Below, one piece after another: positions 7,913-16,570 of a stretch of DNA of 64,000 nt; within the stretch, counting starts at the first letter, position 1, and each line of letters opens with the position of its first letter. The stretch is from Myxococcales bacterium. GTDB taxonomy: Bacteria; Myxococcota; Myxococcia; Myxococcales; Anaeromyxobacteraceae. The position numbers and the translations under genes are program-made. Below the pieces are notes generated by a model, which saw only the letters and a program-made list of their open reading frames with translations, did not search any database and had not been told where the DNA came from. The stretch covers positions 104,055 to 168,054 of the forward strand of contig JAJZQX010000010.1 in the NCBI GenBank assembly GCA_021806645.1, given 5' to 3'.

Positions 7913-9322
7913 TCAGGGCAGCAGCCAGAATGCGCCCGCCATCACCACCGTGGGAAGGAGCGCGCCGGCGAGCAGGCCGGCCGGCGCCACGCCCTCGGGG
8001 AAGTACCTGGCGAGCGCCGACTGGCCAGCCGGGTTCGGGGCGTTGGCGATCACCGTGAGGCCGCCGCCCACCACGGCGCCGGCCACCACCGCGTAGCGCA
8101 GCGAGGGGCCCAGCCCGGGGACCAGCGAGGCGAGGTAGGTGATGGCGGCGTTGTCGTTGAAGGAGGTGAGCCCGATGGCGCCGAGGAAGAGCGGCAGGTC
8201 GGCGAGCCGAGAGAGGACCGGAGCGATCCACCACTGCTGGCCGGCGCCGTGGATGACCAGCCCGGCCAGGAAGAAGCCGACCAGCATGGGCGGACGCAGA
8301 TCGAGCTCCTGCTGGTGCGGGGCGGTGGCCTGCTGGAAGGCGAGGAAGAAGAGGAAGGCGCCGATGAAGACCGCCGGGGTGTGCGCGGAGTAGACCGCCA
8401 ACCCGAGGAAGAGCAGGTGCACGCCGACGATCCAGGGCGGGACCGGGCTCTCCGGGTCTGGCTGGAGTCCCCGCGCCGCGGCCTTGGCGTGGCCGTCCAG
8501 CGCGGCGAACTCCTTCCGGAAGGCCAGGGCGTAGGCGGCGTTGGCGACCACGATGCCGACCACCGCCTTCCAGCCGAAGTTGGACATCATGAAGCCGGCG
8601 TCCCAGCCGAACGTGCCGGCCACCATGAGCACCGGCGGCGCCGCGAAGTTGGTGAGCGTGCCGCCCACCGAGACGTCGACGAAGAGCAGGCCGAGCGTGG
8701 CGTAGCGGAAGGTGGCGCCGGGCTCGAGGTCGAAGACCCGCTTCCCCAGCAGCATGGCGCAGATGACCATGGCGGCCGGCTCGGTGATGAAGGAGCCGAG
8801 CAGCGGACCGAGGGTCAGCACCGAGAGCCACCACGCCAGCGGCGTGCCGCCGCCGAGGCGGGCCACCAGGCCCAGCAGCTGCTCGGTGGCGGCCAGCACC
8901 GGGCGCGTGGACGCCATGGCCATGATCACCACCACGAAGAGCGGCTCGGTGAACTGGACGCCGCCGAGAAACTGCTCGGCGGCGCGGGCGCCGCGAATGG
9001 CGGCGAGGATCACCAGCAAGGGGATGACCCAGACGCCGAAGACGGCCTCGACCTCGCCGAGGAAATGGAGCAGCTCGACCGCGAAGCTGTGCCCCTCGCC
9101 GCCGCGGGCGAGGTCGAGCCTGGACCTCAGCCGGTGCGACGCGGCCGTCAGGCTGGGGGCGGCGAAGGAGTGGAGGATGGCCAGCACGAAGATCACGGTG
9201 GCCGCCAGGTTGAGCGGATCCGCGGTGGCGCGGGAGGTGAGCACGGCGGTGAGCCCGAGCCCCTCCTCGCCGGTGTACCGGTCGAGGGAGAGCGGAAAGC
9301 CGTCGATCGGGCCGGGCGTCAC
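7913..9322 (-). CDS. Putative Na+/H+ antiporter (ion transporter superfamily)
   Basis: 469-residue polytopic membrane protein with about 11-12 hydrophobic segments. The sequence (FVVVIMAMASTRPVLAATEQ, GSFITEPAAMVICAMLLGK, TSFNDNAAITYLASLVPGLG) matches the family annotated as putative Na+/H+ antiporter, related to NhaD and ArsB carriers. The two half-helix regions with T-E-P and F-N-D-N are typical of ion-binding breaks. The GTG start overlaps the stop of the FHA gene as GTGA, so expression is coupled to that gene. Ion specificity cannot be told from sequence. Confidence 0.8.
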   Translation of the reverse strand: MTPGPIDGFPLSLDRYTGEEGLGLTAVLTSRATADPLNLAATVIFVLAILHSFAAPSLTAASHRLRSRLDLARGGEGHSFAVELLHFLGEVEAVFGVWVIPLLVILAAIRGARAAEQFLGGVQFTEPLFVVVIMAMASTRPVLAATEQLLGLVARLGGGTPLAWWLSVLTLGPLLGSFITEPAAMVICAMLLGKRVFDLEPGATFRYATLGLLFVDVSVGGTLTNFAAPPVLMVAGTFGWDAGFMMSNFGWKAVVGIVVANAAYALAFRKEFAALDGHAKAAARGLQPDPESPVPPWIVGVHLLFLGLAVYSAHTPAVFIGAFLFFLAFQQATAPHQQELDLRPPMLVGFFLAGLVIHGAGQQWWIAPVLSRLADLPLFLGAIGLTSFNDNAAITYLASLVPGLGPSLRYAVVAGAVVGGGLTVIANAPNPAGQSALARYFPEGVAPAGLLAGALLPTVVMAGAFWLLP

Positions 9323-9888
9323 GTCAGCAGCCGCCGAAAGAGGAAGCCAAGCAGCACGCCGCCCGCCAGGGCGGCGACGCCAAGGCGCAGCAGCAGCGCC
9401 AGGCGCGCCGAGCCCGGCCCGGTCACCGCGCCCGCCAGGCCGGAGGCCACGCCTCCGCCCGCCGGGGCGACGCCGGCGACCGTGGCCGAACCGGCGCTGG
9501 CCGGGGCTGGCGTGGCCGGCGGTTCGACCACCGGCATGGGGTCCGGCCGGGTGCTGGCCGGCAGCGGCGGCGGCGCGCCCGGTCCGGCCACGGCCATGTC
9601 CTCCGGCAGCACCACCAGGTCGAAGGCGCCGATCTCGACCAGGTCGCCCGGGCGAACCCGCCGCCGCGAGTCGACCCGCTCTCCGTTGAGCCAGGTGCCG
9701 TTGAGGCTGCCGAGATCCTCGACGAAGACGGTGCCGCTGGCGTGGGTGAACCGGGCGTGGCGGCGCGAGACGTCCCGATCCGGGAGCCGCCAGGCGACGC
9801 CGTCGCTGGCGCGACCGACCACGATCTCGTCGGAGGAGAACGGGACCACCGTCCGCGTGCCCGCCTCGTCTTCGATCACGAGCCGCAT
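9319..9888 (-). CDS. FHA-domain protein with C-terminal membrane anchor
   Basis: 189 residues. The FHA domain (1-95) has the phosphothreonine-binding pattern: VVGRASDG, DVSRRHARF, then DLGSLNGTWLNGERV. An Ala/Pro-rich linker follows, and a C-terminal hydrophobic helix (about 165-188, LALLLRLGVAALAGGVLLGFLF) anchors it with the FHA domain in the cytoplasm. It lies 9 bp after the PEGA-kinase gene and overlaps the antiporter. A simple reading is that the kinase phosphorylates a threonine that this protein reads, and the antiporter is controlled in turn; that chain is inference. Confidence 0.85.
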   Translation of the reverse strand: MRLVIEDEAGTRTVVPFSSDEIVVGRASDGVAWRLPDRDVSRRHARFTHASGTVFVEDLGSLNGTWLNGERVDSRRRVRPGDLVEIGAFDLVVLPEDMAVAGPGAPPPLPASTRPDPMPVVEPPATPAPASAGSATVAGVAPAGGGVASGLAGAVTGPGSARLALLLRLGVAALAGGVLLGFLFRRLLT

Positions 9889-9897
9889 CGACGTCCC

Positions 9898-11646
9898 CTA
9901 GCGGCCCTTGGCGCGGCCGGGCGCGACCGGGGTGAGCTTTCGCTTGAAGTGGGTGCCGTCCCTCTCCGGCAGGACCACCACCTGGTCGATCTCGTAGCCG
10001 CCCAGCTTCAGGTCGAGGCGGTGGCGCTGGTCGAGGCGCACGTCACCGATCGTGACCGGGGTCAGGCCGACCACCTGGCCGTCGAACCGCACCTCGGCGC
10101 CCGCGGGGTCGCTGGCCACCTTGACGGCACCGACCGCCGAACCGAGCTGGGTGTGGGCCCGCAGCGTCAACCGCCCCGGCTCCGGCGTCACCGCCACCGA
10201 GGTGGGGCGGAGTCTCGGTCCGCTGAGGGTCACCTCGTGGGGCCGCTGCACCTCGACGTCCTCGATCACCGCCGGCGTCCGCTGGCCGGTCGGCGAGCCG
10301 TCGAGGGAGATCTCGGCGCCGCTCGGCTCGCTGGTCACCACCAGCGCGCCCCGCCGCAGATAGGGCATTCCGAACCAGATCCCGCCGGCGCCGCCGGTGG
10401 CCGAGAGGAGCGCCACCAGGAACACGGCCGACCAGGGCACCCCGCGGCGCACCACCACGGGACGGCGGGCCGGGCGCCGCCTCGAGGGGGTGTGGGCTTC
10501 GAAGTGATCCTCGCCGTTGACGGCCAGCGGCTCCAGCTCCGGGTGGTCCTCATCCGCCGCGGCGACGGCGCCGGGCCCCGGTGCCACCGCCTGGTCCACC
10601 TCGAACCGCTGGGTCTGGTTCGGCCGCTCCGCCAGGTTGGCGAGCACCTTCATGATCAGCGCGTCGTGGGCCCGGGCCTGCCGCTGCTTGGCGATCCGTT
10701 CGGCGAAGACCTGGTGCAGTTGCTTGTCGAGGTGGTCCGAGATGGCCGAGTGGGGCGTGGGAAAGAGCACGTCCACCAGCGCCTCGGCGAACGCGCGTGC
10801 GTCGGCGAAGCGCCTGGCGGGATCGTAGGCCAGGGCCTTGGCCAGGATCTGGTCGAGCTCCTTGGGCAAGCGGGGATCGATGGTGGTGACCGGCACCACC
10901 CTGGCCTTGCGGGAGATCACCAGCGAGTCGACGTCGGTGGCCTTGGGGAAGGGCTTCTGCCTGGTGAGCAGCTCGTAGAGGACGATGCCGGCCGCGAAGA
11001 TGTCGACGCGGTGATCCCAGCGGGTCTCCAGCGTGGCCTGCTCGGGGGCCACGTAGCCGAGCTTCCCCATCAGCATCCCCTCCTTGTAGTTGGAGAGGCC
11101 GGTGGCGGCCCGGGCGATGCCGAAGTCGAGCAGCTTCAGCTCGCCGTCGAACGAGATCAGGCAGTTGTCGGGCGAGACGTCGCAGTGGACGATCTGCAGC
11201 GGGTTCCCCAGCCCGTCGGTCCTGCGGTGCGCGTAGTCGAGGCCGTGGAGCAGCTGCACCACCATGAAGATGGCCTGCTCCGGCGAGAGGGTGGCGCCGG
11301 CGCGCGCGAAGGCCTGCATCACCTCCTTCATGGAGACGCCGGTCACCAGCTCCATGGAGATGAAGTAGGTGTCGTCGATGATGCCGCACTCGTAGATCTG
11401 GGCGATGTTGCTGTGGGTGAGCTGGACCGTGAGCTTGGCCTCGTTCACCAGCATGGAGATGAAGCCCTGGTCGCGGGAGCGGCTGGGCAGGATCCGCTTG
11501 ACCACCAGTTCCTTCTCGAAGCCGGCGGCGCCCACCACGCGCGCCCGGAAGATCTCCGCCATGCCGCCGACGGCGAGCCGCTGGAGGAGGAAGAACTTGC
11601 CGAAGGCGTGGGGCTTGAACTCGGAGCTGGCCGGGGCGTCTGCCAC
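9898..11646 (-). CDS. Ser/Thr protein kinase with PEGA-repeat extracytoplasmic region
   Basis: 582 residues. Kinase domain about 15-300: glycine loop LAVGGMAEIF, ATP lysine K50 (VVKRIL), catalytic loop HCDVSPDN (D156, N161) and DFG D174, with an APE-like VAPEQ. The arginine of HRD is cysteine, so this is a non-RD kinase. A basic Pro-rich linker precedes a single TM helix (about 400-422) and two PEGA-type beta units (about 430-490 and 505-570; SEPSGAEISLDGSPTGQRTP, SDPAGAEVRFDGQVVGLTP), which bind cell-wall material or envelope partners in similar proteins. GTG start 11646; a TAACAT box lies 10 nt upstream and there is no Shine-Dalgarno. Heads an operon with the FHA and antiporter genes. Confidence 0.9.
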   Translation of the reverse strand: MADAPASSEFKPHAFGKFFLLQRLAVGGMAEIFRARVVGAAGFEKELVVKRILPSRSRDQGFISMLVNEAKLTVQLTHSNIAQIYECGIIDDTYFISMELVTGVSMKEVMQAFARAGATLSPEQAIFMVVQLLHGLDYAHRRTDGLGNPLQIVHCDVSPDNCLISFDGELKLLDFGIARAATGLSNYKEGMLMGKLGYVAPEQATLETRWDHRVDIFAAGIVLYELLTRQKPFPKATDVDSLVISRKARVVPVTTIDPRLPKELDQILAKALAYDPARRFADARAFAEALVDVLFPTPHSAISDHLDKQLHQVFAERIAKQRQARAHDALIMKVLANLAERPNQTQRFEVDQAVAPGPGAVAAADEDHPELEPLAVNGEDHFEAHTPSRRRPARRPVVVRRGVPWSAVFLVALLSATGGAGGIWFGMPYLRRGALVVTSEPSGAEISLDGSPTGQRTPAVIEDVEVQRPHEVTLSGPRLRPTSVAVTPEPGRLTLRAHTQLGSAVGAVKVASDPAGAEVRFDGQVVGLTPVTIGDVRLDQRHRLDLKLGGYEIDQVVVLPERDGTHFKRKLTPVAPGRAKGR

Positions 11647-11865
11647 GATGGGTTGATGTTACCGTGAAGCGACCGCATAGACCACGTGCCATGTCGCGGG
11701 TACACGGGATCGGCGTGACGCTCGACTCGGACGGCCTCCTCGAGCCGGCCCCCGGTGAAGCCGCTGGCGGAGCGCCGGCTCCAGGCTAAGGAGCCACTGG
11801 AAGCTGGAGCTGGAGACGACGAGATCGAAGCGCCCGGCGTCTCGTGGTGCAGGACCGGTGGGTGG

Positions 11866-13458
11866 TCACGTTCGAGGAGGGGTTGACGAGTGGCCAATGG
11901 GCTCGGGGACCCATCCGCCGCCGCCGGCCCAGGCCCGGCGCAGCCAGTCGCCGGCCGCCGGCGAACGCCACCAGGGCCGGTCGCCGGCCAGGGCCGCCAG
12001 GGAAGCGGAGAGCTGGCGCGCCAGCAGGTGAGCGCGAAGCGTGTCGGCGGCGCGCAGGAGCGGATCCGGGTCCAGGCGCCACGGGGGAGGGTCACGGCGG
12101 TCGATGGGATGGCCGAGCGCGCGCGGTCCCAGCTCGGACCAGCGAGCCGCCGCGCTGGCCGGGTGCTGGGCCCGGGCCAGCTCGATCAGCACCGTGGCCG
12201 CCGCGGCGCGGGTGGCGTGGACCCGGCGGCCGGCGTCCAGGTCCGCCTCGCGCTGCGCCGCCTCGGGTGAGACGCCGCGCGCCCGGAGCCAGTCCGGGCT
12301 AGAGGCGATCTCCTCGAAGAGGAGGCCCCAGGCCTGGGTGTGCCACGCCGGCGGGAGCCGCCGGTCCTCGAAGGGCGCGGTCGGCGCCACGTGGGCGAGC
12401 GAGAGCCCGACGCCGACCGCGTGGAGGAGAGCCCGCACGGCGTCGAGGCCTGCCAGCGGCGTCAGCGAGAGGCGAACCTGGCCCGGCACCTCCACCGGCA
12501 CCACCAGCGGGCGCGGGATCTTGCCCGGGCGCGGCGCCGCGTCGACGGTGAGCCGACCACTCGCAGAGAGGTCGAGGCCGAGACCGGCGAGGAGCTCGGT
12601 GACGCCGGCGACCAGCCGGTCGGCGGGGAAGGCCCCCGGGGCGGCGCTGGTGCGGAAGAGGCGAGGCAGATCGTACTCGCGAAGCCGTGAGCCGCTGGAG
12701 CCCAGCTCGCGGCGGGCCAGGGCGTCGAGCGTCGCCGGCCAGGTGGCGTCGCCCGCGGCCAGCGCCGCCTCGGCGACGGCCCCCAGGTGTTCGGGTTCAT
12801 CGAGCCGGAGCGCACCTGCCAGCGCCAAGGAGCCGCCAAGGCCGCGCTCGGCGCCGGCGCGGAGCAGGGCCGCGTCGTGCGCCGCGGTGCGCTTCTCGAG
12901 CTTGAGGAGGGACGCCTGCCAGGCCTCGGCGGCGGCCTTCCGGCGCGGGCCCTCCGGCTCGCCGGCCAGCAGCGCGTGGAGCTGGCGGAGCGGGACGGTC
13001 CGCTTCTCCCAGGCGAAGCTCGCGGCGGAACGGGCGGCGGCCAGCGCCTGCGTCGGCCCGGCGGTGGCGCGGGCCAGCTGCTCCCCCAGCAGGAAGGCGC
13101 GGAGCCGCTCCAGCCGGGCGCGCGCTGGTGCCGGCGCGGCCACGATGGCCTCGGCGAGCTGCGCCAGCACGGCCGGATCGAGCAGCGCCTCCCGGCCCTT
13201 CCAGATGGCGGCGTGATCGGTCGGCTCGCCGCTGGTCCAGCCGCGCCAGGCCGCCTCGGCCTGCGCCGCGAGGAGCGTCTCGGCGGCGGCGCGAACCGGC
13301 GTGAAGCGGTCGGGACCCTGCGCCTCGGACCAAGGGCTCGATGGGGTCGTCGTGTCCGCCGGGGTCGTCGGCGCAGGCGGGGAGGGTTCCGGCCCGGACG
13401 CCACGGGGGCGTGGGCGCAGGCGGCGAGCAGCAGGAGGCAGGCGGCGGGAGTTCTCAC
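11866..13458 (-). CDS. Lipoprotein resembling an M3 metallopeptidase with lost zinc site
   Basis: 530 residues from GTG 13458. N-terminus VRTPAACLLLLAACAHAP is a lipoprotein signal with lipobox LAAC. The rest is helical and Ala-rich, like M3-family oligopeptidases. Where M3 enzymes have HEXXH, this protein has H346-A-V-G-V (RALLHAVGVGLSLAHV), and the third-ligand glutamate expected 26-29 residues on appears as Q375 (AWHTQAWGLLFEEIASS). Three of the catalytic or ligand residues (E, second H, third E) are thus replaced while the frame and high GC3 remain intact. It is probably an inactive paralogue kept for binding or scaffolding. An unrelated helical lipoprotein is the alternative. Confidence 0.7.
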   Translation of the reverse strand: MRTPAACLLLLAACAHAPVASGPEPSPPAPTTPADTTTPSSPWSEAQGPDRFTPVRAAAETLLAAQAEAAWRGWTSGEPTDHAAIWKGREALLDPAVLAQLAEAIVAAPAPARARLERLRAFLLGEQLARATAGPTQALAAARSAASFAWEKRTVPLRQLHALLAGEPEGPRRKAAAEAWQASLLKLEKRTAAHDAALLRAGAERGLGGSLALAGALRLDEPEHLGAVAEAALAAGDATWPATLDALARRELGSSGSRLREYDLPRLFRTSAAPGAFPADRLVAGVTELLAGLGLDLSASGRLTVDAAPRPGKIPRPLVVPVEVPGQVRLSLTPLAGLDAVRALLHAVGVGLSLAHVAPTAPFEDRRLPPAWHTQAWGLLFEEIASSPDWLRARGVSPEAAQREADLDAGRRVHATRAAAATVLIELARAQHPASAAARWSELGPRALGHPIDRRDPPPWRLDPDPLLRAADTLRAHLLARQLSASLAALAGDRPWWRSPAAGDWLRRAWAGGGGWVPEPIGHSSTPPRT

Positions 13459-13523
13459 GGGGTGGCCATGGTACACCGCCGTGCCCGACCGGGCCCGGGT
13501 GGTCGGGGAGGTCGCCGGCCGGT

Positions 13524-13529
13524 TACACT
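13524..13529 (+). promoter_or_regulatory. -10-like box TACACT before epmA
   Basis: TACACT ends 7 nt before the GTG start of epmA and there is no Shine-Dalgarno between them. Transcription from this box would begin at or next to the start codon, giving a leaderless mRNA. No clear -35 hexamer. Confidence 0.4.
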
Positions 13530-13536
13530 CCGCCCC

Positions 13537-14562
13537 GTGACCGCGCAGAACCGCCGCGAGATGGCCCGCGCCCGTGTCCGGCTGGCCGCCGAGATCCGCC
13601 GCGTGCTCGGCGCGATCGGCTACGAGGAAGTCGAGACCCCGACGCTGGTGCCCGCGCCCGGCATGGAGCCTCACCTCGCTCCCTTCGAGACGCCGTTCCG
13701 CCCCGAGGGCGGCGGCGCGCCGCGCCCGCTCTGGCTCATAACCAGCCCGGAGTACGCCATGAAGCGGCTCCTCGCCGACGGGTTCGAGCGCGTCTTCCAG
13801 TTCTCCCGCGTCTTCAGGAACGGCGAGCTGTCGGCCACGCACAACCCGGAGTTCACCATGCTCGAGTTCTACCGGGCCGGGACCGACTACCGCGGGATCA
13901 TGGACGACCTGGAGCGGCTCATCGGATCCGCGGCGCGGACGATGAGCCCCAGCGGCGGGACCTCGGTGGAGCGGAGCGGACGCCGCATCGAGCTGACGGC
14001 CCCCTTCGAGCGACTCACGGTGCAGGAAGCCTTCCAGCGCCACGCCGGTGTCGATCTGGCGGCCTGCGGTGGAAGCGGCCAGCGGCTCCGCGCCGCCGGC
14101 CGCGCCGCCGGGCATGAGGCCGGCCCGGACGGCGAGCCCTTCGAGGATGCCTTCTTCCGGCTCATGCTCGACGCCGTGGAGCCACGGCTGGGCCGGGAGC
14201 GCCCGACCTTCCTCGTCGACTGGCCCGCCTCCATGGCGGCGCTCTCCAAGGTGAAGGCCGGCGACCCGCGCTGGGCCGAGCGGTTCGAACTCTACGCCGG
14301 TGGGCTGGAGCTGGCCAACGGCTTCACCGAGCTGAACGACCCGGTGGAGCAGCGGGCCCGGCTGCTCGAGGAGCAGGCGCTGCGCCGCCGCCTGGGGCGG
14401 CCCGTGTTGCCAGTCGACGAGCCGTTCCTCGCGGCGCTGGCGCGGATGCCCGACGCCGGCGGCGTCGCGGTCGGCGTCGACCGGCTGCTGATGCTCCTCA
14501 CGGGCGCCGGCGCGATCGCCGACGTACTGCTCTTCCCTGCGGCCGAGTTCCTCGGGCCTTGA
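13537..14562 (+). CDS. epmA: EF-P--(R)-beta-lysine ligase homologue (EpmA/GenX)
   Basis: 341 residues related to the class II lysyl-tRNA synthetase catalytic core without an anticodon-binding domain. Motif 2 region: FQFSRVFRNGELSATHNPEF; motif 3 region: GVAVGVDRLLMLLTG. Early stretch YEEVETPTLVPAPGMEPHLAPF matches EpmA. The known role is attachment of (R)-beta-lysine to a conserved lysine of elongation factor P, easing translation of polyproline. No efp or epmB is in the window. GTG 13537 gives the usual N-terminus; an ATG at 13561 would remove eight residues. Transcribed away from the lipoprotein gene. Confidence 0.9.
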   Translation: MTAQNRREMARARVRLAAEIRRVLGAIGYEEVETPTLVPAPGMEPHLAPFETPFRPEGGGAPRPLWLITSPEYAMKRLLADGFERVFQFSRVFRNGELSATHNPEFTMLEFYRAGTDYRGIMDDLERLIGSAARTMSPSGGTSVERSGRRIELTAPFERLTVQEAFQRHAGVDLAACGGSGQRLRAAGRAAGHEAGPDGEPFEDAFFRLMLDAVEPRLGRERPTFLVDWPASMAALSKVKAGDPRWAERFELYAGGLELANGFTELNDPVEQRARLLEEQALRRRLGRPVLPVDEPFLAALARMPDAGGVAVGVDRLLMLLTGAGAIADVLLFPAAEFLGP

Positions 14563-14577
14563 CCCGCTCGGGCGGGT
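14562..14577. terminator. Hairpin between convergent epmA and histidine kinase genes
   Basis: ACCCGC, a TCGG loop, then GCGGGT: a perfect 6-bp stem filling the 16-bp gap between two convergent stop codons. It would act on both strands. No T-run. Confidence 0.45.
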
Positions 14578-14578
14578 G

Positions 14579-16237
14579 CTACCGCTTCGCCGGCGCCGGC
14601 GCCGGCACCGGCACCGGCACGACCGGCTGGCGCGGAAGCTCGACGATGAAGGCGGCCCCCGCGCCCGGCACGCTCTCGACCCGGATCGTCCCGCCGTGCG
14701 CCTCGACGATCCGCTTCACGATGTAGAGCCCCAGCCCCAGCCCGCCGTAGTTCTGGCTCGACACCGCCCGCTCGAACCGCTCGAAGATGTGGCGCTGGTC
14801 GGCCTCGGCGACGCCGATGCCATGGTCCCGCACCTGGAGGAAGGTGCGGTCTTCGTGCCCTCCGTAGCGGATCTCGATCGGCCTCCCGGCGCCGTACTTG
14901 GCCGCGTTGGCCAGCAGGTTGATCACCACCTGGCCCAGCCGCAGCGGGTCCCACCGCCCCGTGACCGGCTCGCCCCGGATGTCGAGCAGGCAGCCAGCCT
15001 GGGCCAGCTCGTCGGACAGCTCGTCGGCTCCCTCGGCCACCACCGCCCCGAGCTCCACCTCGGCGATGTCCAGCTCGAGCCGGCCCATGTGGATGCGCGA
15101 CACGTCGAGGAGCGCCTCCACCAGCTTCTCCAGCCGCTGGCCAGCGCGCGCGGAGGCGGTCAGTACCCGGTCGATGGAGCTTCCCGGTCCCCCGCTCAAC
15201 CCGTCGCGGCCGGCCACCCGTCGCAGGTTCTCCAGCGCCAGCCGGAGCGAGGTGAGCGGCGTGCGCAGCTCGTGCGAGGCGATGGAGAGGAACTCGTCGC
15301 GCGCCACCACCGCCGCCTGCGCCTGCCCGTAGAGCCGTGCGTTCTCGATGGCCTGGGCGGCGCGGTGGGCCAGATCCTCGAGCAGCGTCTCGTCCTCCCG
15401 GGTGTACCCCGGGCCACCCAGGTCCCGGGTCAGCGTGAGGTGGCCGAAGACCTGCCCTCGCCTGGCCAGCGGGGCGATGAGCATCGAGGTGGCGCCGTCG
15501 AGGTAGGACCAGTATTCCGGCTTCATGTTGGCGTGGACGAACCCGGGGGTCAGCTCGGTGATGCGCAGCGTCTCGCCGGTGGCCAGCACCCTGGCCGTGA
15601 TCCCCTCGTCGACACGCTGCGGCGCCGACTGGATCACCTCACGGCGGAGCGCCTCCCGGACCGGGTCCGGGTGGTGGACCGCCGCCGGGACCAGCCAGGC
15701 GCCGTCGGGCGAGACCAGCCGGATGAGCACGCCGTCGCCGATCAGCTCGGAGAGCCGCTGCGCCACCGTCTCCAGGGTGGCGCGCTCGTCGAGGCCGCTG
15801 GCGAAGGCGCGCGACGCCTCGGCCTGCGCCTCCAGCCGGAAGGCCTGCCGCCGCAGCCGCTCCTCGGCCTCGTGCAGTTCGGTGATGTCCGACGCCAGCC
15901 CGACGATCTCGAGCAGCCTTCCCCGCTCGTCGCGGACCGGCGCGAAGCGGCCCTCGTAGAACCGATCGCCGAGCGGCCCGCGGGCCGTGCCGGTGCGCCC
16001 GCTGATGGCGCGCTGGACGGCCTCCTTCGCCCAGGCGGCATCCGGGAAGAGGTCGTCGATGGTGCGACCCACGCCCGGCGCGGCTCGGCGCCCCAGCGCC
16101 CGCAGGAGACGCCCTTCCGCCATCACCACCCGCCCGTCGAGGTCGATCACGAAGAAGATGCTGGGAGCCTGCCCCACCAGCGCCCGCAGCCGCCGCTCGG
16201 TGGCGCCCTCGCCGGCGCGTTTTCGGAAGAGGCGCAT
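14579..16237 (-). CDS. PAS-GAF sensor histidine kinase
   Basis: 552 residues from ATG 16237. Order: PAS domain (about 15-130, SIFFVIDLDGRVVMAEGRLL, ending in EIVGLASDITELHEAEERL), GAF domain (about 145-300, RVLATGETLRITELTPGF), then HisKA with H322 (SIASHELRTPLTSLR) and HATPase (NLLANAAKYG, DHGIGV, GLGLGLYIVKRIVEAHGG). No membrane helix, so it is a soluble kinase sensing a cytosolic cue or cofactor bound by PAS/GAF. A Pro/Val repeat (VVPVPVPAPAPAKR) ends the protein. No response regulator adjoins it. An upstream in-frame extension to 16477 is Arg/Ala/Gly-rich and does not look coding. Confidence 0.92.
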   Translation of the reverse strand: MRLFRKRAGEGATERRLRALVGQAPSIFFVIDLDGRVVMAEGRLLRALGRRAAPGVGRTIDDLFPDAAWAKEAVQRAISGRTGTARGPLGDRFYEGRFAPVRDERGRLLEIVGLASDITELHEAEERLRRQAFRLEAQAEASRAFASGLDERATLETVAQRLSELIGDGVLIRLVSPDGAWLVPAAVHHPDPVREALRREVIQSAPQRVDEGITARVLATGETLRITELTPGFVHANMKPEYWSYLDGATSMLIAPLARRGQVFGHLTLTRDLGGPGYTREDETLLEDLAHRAAQAIENARLYGQAQAAVVARDEFLSIASHELRTPLTSLRLALENLRRVAGRDGLSGGPGSSIDRVLTASARAGQRLEKLVEALLDVSRIHMGRLELDIAEVELGAVVAEGADELSDELAQAGCLLDIRGEPVTGRWDPLRLGQVVINLLANAAKYGAGRPIEIRYGGHEDRTFLQVRDHGIGVAEADQRHIFERFERAVSSQNYGGLGLGLYIVKRIVEAHGGTIRVESVPGAGAAFIVELPRQPVVPVPVPAPAPAKR

Positions 16238-16245
16238 GGACTGGC

Positions 16246-16416
16246 TCAGTGCTCGAAGCCGCCGCCGGGGGGGTCCCGCGGCGGCGACGTGGGAGGCACG
16301 TGGTCCCGCGGCACCTCCAGCGGGCCGCGCTCGGCCGGCTCCAGCCGAGAGAGGAGCGGCGCGGCGCCGGGCGCCGCCCGCTGCCGGGCATCGAGATCGC
16401 CCCTGCAGATCGACAT
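16246..16416 (-). CDS. Possible small Pro-rich protein
   Basis: 56-residue frame from ATG 16416, MSICRGDLDARQRAAPGAAP onwards and ending TSPPRDPPGGGFEH. Its codons end in G or C more than 90% of the time, as in real genes here, while the other frames in this stretch do not. It ends 8 bp upstream of the histidine kinase start, in the same direction, so it would be co-transcribed. An alternative GTG at 16464 adds 16 residues. No homologue recognised and no good ribosome site, so it stays a low-confidence call. Confidence 0.35.
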   Translation of the reverse strand: MSICRGDLDARQRAAPGAAPLLSRLEPAERGPLEVPRDHVPPTSPPRDPPGGGFEH

Positions 16417-16465
16417 CGCCGTCACGCTCGCAGGCAGGAAGAGGGAGGCATCGTACCGCCGCACG

Positions 16466-16485
16466 GCGCGGCCGCAAGGCCGCGC
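16466..16485 (-). terminator. GCAA-tetraloop hairpin after rlmI-like gene
   Basis: GCGCGGCC and GGCCGCGC form a perfect 8-bp stem around a 4-nt loop (GCAA on the plus strand, TTGC on the minus). It is 85 bp past the rlmI-like stop and overlaps the longer start option of the small ORF. Likely a terminator or RNA-stabilising stem; no T-run. Confidence 0.4.
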
Positions 16486-16570
16486 AACCCGCCAGGGGCA
16501 GCCGGCGCCCCGGCCGGCCCGCCCACCGGGGGCTCGACCCGGCGCCGGCCGGGGAGGTGGCCAGCTCCCC

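Larger units (their letters stand above)
16238..16570. other. Spacer between rlmI-like and histidine kinase genes
   Basis: 333 bp. It holds the possible 56-residue ORF (16246-16416), a GCAA-loop hairpin (16466-16485) and a very GC-rich stretch (16500-16565) with repeated CCGGCGCC/GGCCGG words that can fold in several ways. The histidine kinase promoter must lie here or in the small ORF. Confidence 0.4.

Noticed and set aside
9742..11667. 641-residue plus-strand frame opposite the PEGA kinase gene
   Set aside because: Composition is His/Gln/Gly/Arg-rich without motifs; it is the usual antisense shadow in very GC-rich DNA. The minus-strand kinase has all catalytic motifs.
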